DNA from: Thermatribacter sp048814795
Lineage (GTDB): Bacteria; Atribacterota; Atribacteria; Atribacterales; Thermatribacteraceae
Length of the DNA stretch: 64,000 nucleotides
Direction of reading: 5' to 3'
Assembly (NCBI GenBank): GCA_048814795.1
Contig: CP184673.1
Location: 248,001-312,000, forward strand
Shown here in pieces: positions 58,757 through 64,000 of the stretch; position 1 is the stretch's first letter; every line of letters begins with the position of its first letter. A model generated the notes under the pieces. It did no database searches. It saw only the letters and a list, made by a program, of their open reading frames with translations, and had not been told where the DNA came from. The translations under genes and the position numbers were made by a program.

Positions 58757-60181
58757 ATGCGCAAAACCAAAGTTGTATGCACCCTGGGGCCAGCTTCCTC
58801 GGAACGAGAAGTAATTCGGGAAATGATTAAAGCAGGTATGGATGTGGCGAGATTAAATTTTTCTCATGGGGACCATGAATTTCATAGAAAAATTGCCAGC
58901 CTGGTGCGCGAAGAATCCCGGTATCTCGGAAAACCCGTATCGCTCCTTCAGGACCTTCAGGGAATAAAAATACGTATAGGAGAAGTCGAAAACGGTATAG
59001 TCGAGCTTAAAGAGAATTCCGTGGTGGAGGTCATGCCAGGCAATGGACTGACCGCGTCTTCCCGAATTTACATCAACTACGAACCCTTGCTCGAGGATAT
59101 CCAGGAGGGAGAAGAAATTCTGCTTGATGATGGACTACTCCATTTAAAAGTGATCGAAAAGCATCCTGACTGTCTTCTGGCCGAAGTCATCGAGGGAGGA
59201 CTTTTGCGTTCCAGAAAGGGAGTCAACTTTCCCAGCACCCGGATATCAGCACATACTTTCACTGAAAAGGACCGCTATGATCTCAAAGCTGGCATTGAAA
59301 TAGGTGTGGACTACGTCGCTCTTTCTTTTGTGAGAGAAGCCGAGGATATTCTCAGGGTTAAACATTGGGCAAAGAAAGAAGGAACCAAACTTCCTCCTCT
59401 CATCGCCAAAATAGAAAAAAGAGAGGCCCTGGAAAATGTAGCAGAGATAGTCGAAGTAGCCGAAGGTATTATGGTAGCTCGGGGAGACCTGGGAGTGGAA
59501 ATATCCACCGAGATGGTGCCAGTATGGCAGAAACTGCTCGTAGAAGCAACCAATCGCAAGGGAAAAATCGTGATTATTGCCACCCAGATGCTGGAGTCAA
59601 TGCGAGAACATACCAGTCCCACCAGAGCAGAAGCCACTGATGTGGCCAACGCTGTGCTGGATGGCACAGATGCCTTAATGCTTTCTGCAGAAACCGCAAT
59701 CGGAAAGTTCCCGGTTCTGGCCACCAAAACCATGCATTCCATAATATGCGCTACCGAAAAGCACCTTTACTCGAGGATATTTGTTACCTATGACCCTCAG
59801 GGCATTTTTCCTGAAGCTATGGTTTCAGGGGCAATCCAGACCGCCCAGGACATTAAGGCCAAGGCTATTGTGGTATTTACCCATTCAGGATTCACGGCAA
59901 CTTTGCTTTCCAACCTCCGACCCGCCACCCCAGTAATAGCTATGACCCCCGATCCTGAAACCTTTACCCGCTTGCCACTCCTTTGGGGAGTGTATCCTCA
60001 TCTTCTCAAAATGGAAGAAAAAACAGTAAACACTGAACTACTAAGAGAAGCTGAAAAGGTGCTCGGGGAAAAATACCATGCCCGGGAGGGCGATCCGGTA
60101 GTTTTTGTAGCCAGCTCTCCCTTTTTGGGTAATCGCAATTTATTGCGGCTCCACCGCATAGGAGATCCTCTGGAAGAATGA
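58757..60181 (+). CDS. pyk: Pyruvate kinase
   Basis: 474-aa pyruvate kinase converting PEP and ADP to pyruvate and ATP. Motifs: KTKVVCTLGPASS, AGMDVARLNFSHG, LPPLIAKIEKREALENV (catalytic Lys), GIMVARGDLGVEIS and ATQMLESMREHTSPTRAE. LLQDLQGIKIRIG has Ile where the family has Pro (QGPKIR). The C-terminal domain lacks the extra PEP-utiliser domain of Bacillus enzymes. The ATG at 58757 follows AGGAGGGG. Divergent from the sugar operon. Confidence 0.96.
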   Translation: MRKTKVVCTLGPASSEREVIREMIKAGMDVARLNFSHGDHEFHRKIASLVREESRYLGKPVSLLQDLQGIKIRIGEVENGIVELKENSVVEVMPGNGLTASSRIYINYEPLLEDIQEGEEILLDDGLLHLKVIEKHPDCLLAEVIEGGLLRSRKGVNFPSTRISAHTFTEKDRYDLKAGIEIGVDYVALSFVREAEDILRVKHWAKKEGTKLPPLIAKIEKREALENVAEIVEVAEGIMVARGDLGVEISTEMVPVWQKLLVEATNRKGKIVIIATQMLESMREHTSPTRAEATDVANAVLDGTDALMLSAETAIGKFPVLATKTMHSIICATEKHLYSRIFVTYDPQGIFPEAMVSGAIQTAQDIKAKAIVVFTHSGFTATLLSNLRPATPVIAMTPDPETFTRLPLLWGVYPHLLKMEEKTVNTELLREAEKVLGEKYHAREGDPVVFVASSPFLGNRNLLRLHRIGDPLEE

Positions 60182-60279
60182 GGCTTAAAAAAACAGAAGA
60201 CCACACCAGGCAACCTCCAGCCTTGAGCTATAATACTGCAGTAAGAATTACCACAGATAAACAAGGGGGATTGAATAAA

Positions 60280-61746
60280 CTGTCAAAAAACAGCTTCCTG
60301 AACCCTGAATGGCTTCTTAATAGCAAAGAGGCAGTCTGGCTTTACCAAGAGGTAGTTTTACCTCTCCGCAAACAACATGGCATCCTGGACCTGCATACCC
60401 ACCTCAACCTGCAGCAAATCCTTGACAATCAATCCCTGACCAACATTTGGAAGGCAGAGGTTTACGACGAAAGATACGGTAACCGCGACCACTACCTCCT
60501 GCAACTTGCTGCAAAGTTCCCTCCCTTTTCCTATGCCCTGGCCTTCGATCCAGAAATATCTGAACAGGCAAAATGGTCGACTCTGGGAAAGGTCTTTCCT
60601 TTTCTTGAAGGAAATCACGTTCATCAGTGGCTGCATCTTGACCTCAAAAGGGTCTTTGGAATTGAAGAACTTCTGGGACCCGACACTGCAGATAGAATCT
60701 GGAATGAAACCGAAAAAGCCTTTCAAAAAGAAGCGTTCTTACCTCTTTCCCTTCTCAGAAAAATCAACGCACGAGTAATATGCACCACTGATGATCCCTG
60801 TCAAGACCTTGCAGAACACAAAAAGGCCAGAGAAGCAATAAAGGATATCGTCTTTCTGCCCACTTTCCGGCCTGACCCTTACTGTAACATTTTTGAAGAA
60901 AGCTGGCGGGAGAACGTAGAGCGGATATGTGCTCTCACTGGAGAAGACACAACACTACACGGACTTGTAGAAGCGCTTCGCAAACGACATGCCTATTTCG
61001 CCGAACTCGGCGCACGAGCGAGCGACCATGGACTACTTGAACCCTGGGGCCTTGAGGTCTCCACTGCCCGTGCCGAAGAGATTTTTAACCGAGCCTATGA
61101 AAAAAGAGAAAAGTTTTCAGTGCGTTCCCCTGAAGTCAGAGACTTTATCTCTTACATGATGCATCGCTTTTGTGAAATGAATGCTGAATACGGGATGGCT
61201 ACCCAGATTCACTTTGGCGCCCTGCGCGATACCAACGTTTATATCTACAAAAACTGGGGTAAAGATATGGGCGGAGACGCTGTCCTTGACGATGTGAAAG
61301 TTATGGAAAACCTGCTTCCTCTTTTAAACAAATTTTTCAGCGGAGAAAGCTCAAAATCATACCTGGTGCTTTACACCATGAACCACAATCTTCTCCCTAT
61401 ACTCATTGCTCTTTCTCGAACTTTTCCCAATGTTCAGATAGGCTTTCCCTGGTGGTTCAACGATGCCCCCAGTTTCATTGAAGAGCATTTGCTTAAAGTA
61501 GCACATGCTTCCTGCCTCTCTTTTCTGGGAGGGCCGGTGGCTGATAGCCGCAAAATTCTTTCCGAAGGAAGCCGTTTCGAAGTTTTCGATCGCATGATTT
61601 GTCGGGTAGTGGGTAAACTACTTTCCGAAGGTCAAATCTCTCAACAGGGTGCTCAACTCATTGTAAGGTCAATTCTCTACGATACCCAAAAAAGAGTTTT
61701 CAACCTGCAGGAGTATTTTCCAGGTACACCCTCACCCAAGGCTTGA
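60280..61746 (+). CDS. uxaC: Glucuronate isomerase family (UxaC)
   Basis: About 488-aa uronate isomerase interconverting glucuronate/galacturonate with fructuronate/tagaturonate. Blocks: ILDLHTHLNLQQI (metal His-x-His), VICTTDDPCQDLAEH, FLPTFRPD, YGMATQIHFGALRDTNVYIYKNWG and GFPWWFNDAP. Start uncertain: AAGGGGGA (60263-60270) is followed at once by a TTG (60271) and 9 nt later by a CTG (60280). The spacing favours the CTG. A TATAAT lies at 60229-60234. No other uronate genes nearby. Confidence 0.88.
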   Translation: MSKNSFLNPEWLLNSKEAVWLYQEVVLPLRKQHGILDLHTHLNLQQILDNQSLTNIWKAEVYDERYGNRDHYLLQLAAKFPPFSYALAFDPEISEQAKWSTLGKVFPFLEGNHVHQWLHLDLKRVFGIEELLGPDTADRIWNETEKAFQKEAFLPLSLLRKINARVICTTDDPCQDLAEHKKAREAIKDIVFLPTFRPDPYCNIFEESWRENVERICALTGEDTTLHGLVEALRKRHAYFAELGARASDHGLLEPWGLEVSTARAEEIFNRAYEKREKFSVRSPEVRDFISYMMHRFCEMNAEYGMATQIHFGALRDTNVYIYKNWGKDMGGDAVLDDVKVMENLLPLLNKFFSGESSKSYLVLYTMNHNLLPILIALSRTFPNVQIGFPWWFNDAPSFIEEHLLKVAHASCLSFLGGPVADSRKILSEGSRFEVFDRMICRVVGKLLSEGQISQQGAQLIVRSILYDTQKRVFNLQEYFPGTPSPKA

Positions 61747-61771
61747 CAAACTAGGAAACAGGTGTTTTAAT
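61743..61771 (+). promoter_or_regulatory. Promoter of the trp T-box transcript
   Basis: TTGACA at 61743-61748 and TTTAAT at 61766-61771, spacer 17 nt. The stop codon of uxaC (TGA) lies within the -35 box. Confidence 0.82.
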
Positions 61772-61777
61772 ATGGGC

Positions 61778-62064
61778 AAATCAATAAAGCTAAAGTGAGG
61801 AAGAGGACGAGTAGCTTCTTTCTCTGATCAGAGAGAGCCGGGGGAAGGTGGGAGCCCGGTATCAGAGAGGAAAGCGAATGGACCTCGGAGCAGCTCACCG
61901 AAAGCTCTGAGCAAGTAGGCTGAGCCGGGACTTTCCCGATAAAGGAAGCAGGGTATCGGTCGCTGATGGCCCGTACCTGGTTGAGAGGGTAGGTATAGTT
62001 CTTACCTACCAACAAGAGTGGCACCGCGAGCAAAAGCCCTCGTCTCTTGACGAGGGCTTTTTTT
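61778..62064 (+). promoter_or_regulatory. T-box leader riboswitch specific for tRNA-Trp
   Basis: Complete T-box. Stem I has a GA/K-turn-like base (GAGGAAGAGGACGAGTAG), a CTCTGAT/ATCAGAG-bounded apical part and a specifier loop reading GAA-TGG-ACC with specifier TGG (61879-61881). Stem III is GGTAGGTA/TACCTACC (61988-62010). The T-box sequence AAGAGTGGCACCGCGAG is at 62014-62030. Uncharged tRNA-Trp pairing there disrupts the terminator that follows and permits trpE expression; charged tRNA gives termination. Confidence 0.95.
62035..62064 (+). terminator. T-box terminator
   Basis: 10-bp stem AGCCCTCGTC/GACGAGGGCT, loop TCTT, then seven T. Competes with the antiterminator formed by the T-box sequence. 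Confidence 0.95.
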
Positions 62065-62080
62065 GTTGGGGTGAAAAACA

Positions 62081-63496
62081 ATGAACATCAAACCGGATAT
62101 CGAAGAGTTTAGAAAAATAGAGCCAGAAAAATACGATCTGGTCCCTTTAAGGACCGTTTTTCTGGCAGATCGACATACTCCGGTCTCGGTAACCGAGCTT
62201 TTCCAGGATAGAAAACCCTTCATTCTCCTGGAAAGCGCTGAAAAGGGCGAACGTTGGGGAAGGTTCTCTTTCTTGATTTTCGATGTAGAAAAAATAGTCG
62301 AAATAAACCACTTTACCGATTTGATCAGCAAACTGGAAAAAAGCTTTCCCTTCCGGAGGCTATATCCTGGGCTGGAAACTTCTTTTAAAGGTGGAGCGGT
62401 GGGCTTTTTAAGCTATGATGCTGTAAAAACCTGGGAAAAAACTGTTCCTAAAAAACCCCTTGCGTACCCTCTGGCTTACTTTGTGGAAAGCAGGCGTTTT
62501 GTCTATTTCGACCACCTGCGACATCAAATAGGCATCGTCTATCTCGCCCGATCTGGTAATGAAGAAGATTATCGTCGAGGAAAAACTTGGATAGAAGAGA
62601 TAGGACGAAAAATATCTGCACCACAGCCCATACCCGAAGAAGACGACTTTCTCATCCAGGGGGAAGTGTACTCCAACTTTGAAAAAGAAGCTTTTAAAAA
62701 AGCGGTAAGCAAAGTAATAGATTATATAGTCGAGGGACACGCCTCTCAGGTGGTCATCTCCCAGCGCTTTAGTGTCCCTTATCAGGGCAATCCATTCACA
62801 GTTTATCGCTTCTTGCGATCTTTAAATCCATCTCCATATCTTTTCTACCTGAACACGGAGCAATTTCAGCTGGTGGGTTCCTCACCAGAAATGCTGGTCA
62901 AACTCGAAAACGGAAAAGCTGTAACCAAACCCATCGCTGGTACCAGAAGACGCCTCCCAGATATTCCAGAAGACACAATTATTAAGGACCTTCTCGGTGA
63001 CGAGAAAGAAAACGCCGAGCACGTCATGCTTCTGGACTTGGGAAGGAATGACCTGGGAAGGGTATGCATTCCGGGAAGTGTGAAAGTCGAAGAGTTTATG
63101 GAAGTAGAACGCTACTCGCACGTCTTTCACATTGTATCAACCGTTTCCGGAAGGGTCGCCAGAGGAAGCAACGCCTGGAAATTGCTTCAAGCCTGCTTTC
63201 CTGCCGGAACCGTCAGTGGAGCACCAAAGGTACGCGCCATGGAAATTATTGAAGAAATCGAGCCTGATGCGCGTGGACCTTACGCTGGAACACTCGGATA
63301 TATTGGTTTTGACGGAAATATGGATACCTGCATCATCATCCGCACCCTCTTCTTCAAAGATAACTTAGCTTCAGTTCAGGCTGGAGCAGGTATCGTTTAT
63401 GACTCAAAACCTCAAAATGAATACGAAGAAACAGTAAGCAAGGCCCAGGCCCTGCTTACTGCCTTAAAAATGGCAGAAAGGAGGATAAAAGCATGA
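62081..63496 (+). CDS. trpE: Anthranilate synthase component I
   Basis: 471-aa chorismate-utilising enzyme producing anthranilate. N-terminal Trp-feedback region PFILLESAEKGERWGRFSFL; catalytic core KPIAGTRRR, DKENAEHVMLLDLGRNDLGRV-type block (DEKENAEHVMLLDLGRNDLG), FPAGTVSGAPKVRAMEIIEEIEP and QAGAGIVYDSKPQNEYEE. GGGGTG before the ATG at 62081, 16 nt after the T-box terminator. Overlaps trpG by 4 nt. The Trp T-box confirms TrpE over PabB. Confidence 0.96.
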   Translation: MNIKPDIEEFRKIEPEKYDLVPLRTVFLADRHTPVSVTELFQDRKPFILLESAEKGERWGRFSFLIFDVEKIVEINHFTDLISKLEKSFPFRRLYPGLETSFKGGAVGFLSYDAVKTWEKTVPKKPLAYPLAYFVESRRFVYFDHLRHQIGIVYLARSGNEEDYRRGKTWIEEIGRKISAPQPIPEEDDFLIQGEVYSNFEKEAFKKAVSKVIDYIVEGHASQVVISQRFSVPYQGNPFTVYRFLRSLNPSPYLFYLNTEQFQLVGSSPEMLVKLENGKAVTKPIAGTRRRLPDIPEDTIIKDLLGDEKENAEHVMLLDLGRNDLGRVCIPGSVKVEEFMEVERYSHVFHIVSTVSGRVARGSNAWKLLQACFPAGTVSGAPKVRAMEIIEEIEPDARGPYAGTLGYIGFDGNMDTCIIIRTLFFKDNLASVQAGAGIVYDSKPQNEYEETVSKAQALLTALKMAERRIKA

Positions 63497-64000
63497 TCTT
63501 GGTCATTGACAATTACGACTCCTTCACTTACAACCTGGTGCAGTATGTTGGAGAACTCTCCAGAGAAGAAATAAGAGTTTTCCGGAACGATGAAATTGAA
63601 CCCGAAGAAGTAAATAGGCTCAGACCTTCGCACATCATCATTTCTCCAGGTCCCAAGGACCCCCAGTGTGCAGGGGTGAGCAACGAAATCATTGCGCGCT
63701 TTGCTTCTTCCATCCCTACCCTGGGGGTGTGTCTTTGGCCACCAGTGCATTGCATATGTTGAAGGAGCCAGGATTGTAAAAGCATCAGTACCAAAACACG
63801 GCAAAAAGTCCACTGTAATTCTGCTTCCTTCGCTTCTTTTCAGAGGGCTTCCTCCAAAAATTGAAGTGGGCAGGTACCACTCCCTGATAGTGGATCCTTC
63901 CACTCTACCTCCCACTTTAAGGGTCATTGCCTGGACTGAAGACCACGAGATAATGGCTATAGAGCATACAAAATATCCTCTTTTTGGTGTCCAGTTTCAC
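63493..64000 (+). pseudogene. trpG: Anthranilate synthase component II (TrpG glutamine amidotransferase), frameshifted and 3' truncated by window
   Basis: The first 81 codons encode a normal TrpG start (MILVIDNYDSFTYNLVQYVG ... IIISPGPKDPQCAG ... IPTLGVCL). At TTT 63734-63736 one extra T shifts the frame inside the catalytic motif GVCLGHQ and a stop follows at 63760. In the +1-corrected frame the protein continues to the window end (GHQCIAYVEGARIVKASVPK ... VGRYHSLIVDP ... WTEDHEIMAIEHTKYPLFGVQFH), including the catalytic His. A sequencing error at the T run, or a recent mutation, is likely; the rest shows no decay. Confidence 0.88.

Noticed and set aside
63493..63762. Programmed ribosomal frameshift in trpG
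   Set aside because: The T-run is short, there is no obvious downstream pseudoknot or upstream Shine-Dalgarno stimulator, and the shift falls inside a catalytic motif; an error or mutation is simpler.
1..64000. CRISPR arrays, insertion sequences, rRNA operon or phage genes
   Set aside because: No regularly spaced repeats, transposase motifs, rRNA sequence or phage structural genes were seen.

Overview
The window looks like a chromosome segment from an anaerobic, probably thermophilic, sugar-fermenting bacterium. Three things suggest this: many sugar ABC importers with TIM-barrel and amidohydrolase enzymes, the Firmicutes-like order glmU-prs-rplY-pth-mfd-mazG-rqcP-divIC-S1, and a tRNA-Trp T-box before trpE. 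Atribacterota (OP9/JS1) or a Thermotogota/Dictyoglomota-like lineage would fit. This is inference from gene content; no rRNA is present to prove it.

Layout. 1-10.5 kb: two linked CUT1-type sugar importers, each with two different ATPases, plus a LacI regulator and a sugar epimerase. 10.7-20 kb: an HDOD protein, an orphan lipoprotein behind a structured leader, a minus-strand ECF/bTHX/LemA/DUF2207 group, a MntA-HepT pair whose toxin has lost its catalytic His, a ParB-like protein, a PPC protein and Veg. 20-35.1 kb: endonuclease V, an ACT/DUF711 pair, tRNA-Gln and the long housekeeping operon glmU to eno, divIC and an S1 protein, with several inserted metabolic genes. 35.1-38.9 kb (minus): a three-gene cluster of a B12-binding mutase-like protein, an opine-type dehydrogenase and an ATP-grasp ligase, which I regard as the best candidate for an undescribed pathway. 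39-40.5 kb: tadA running into tRNA-Ser(CGA), followed by the debris of a serine-recombinase element. 41-43.6 kb: LacI, rhamnose mutarotase and a URO-D/methyltransferase-like protein, then a scar of a deleted ribose-type importer. 44.3-50.3 kb: an AT-rich, probably acquired GntR/branched-chain-type ABC/cysteine-hydrolase operon. 50.6-53 kb: amidohydrolase plus a second URO-D-like protein. 53-58.5 kb (minus): binding protein, two permeases and a GH31 alpha-xylosidase. 58.7-64 kb: pyruvate kinase, uronate isomerase, and a Trp T-box with trpE and a frameshifted trpG.

Functionally the segment joins uptake of oligosaccharides and monosaccharides (several ABC systems, GH31, epimerase, mutarotase, UxaC) to lower glycolysis (glycerate kinase, enolase, pyruvate kinase). 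Notable regulatory DNA includes two perfect palindromes of 42 and 40 bp between convergent genes, a hairpin that hides a ribosome-binding site and puts the ATG in its loop, paired LacI operators, and promoters fused to upstream stop codons.
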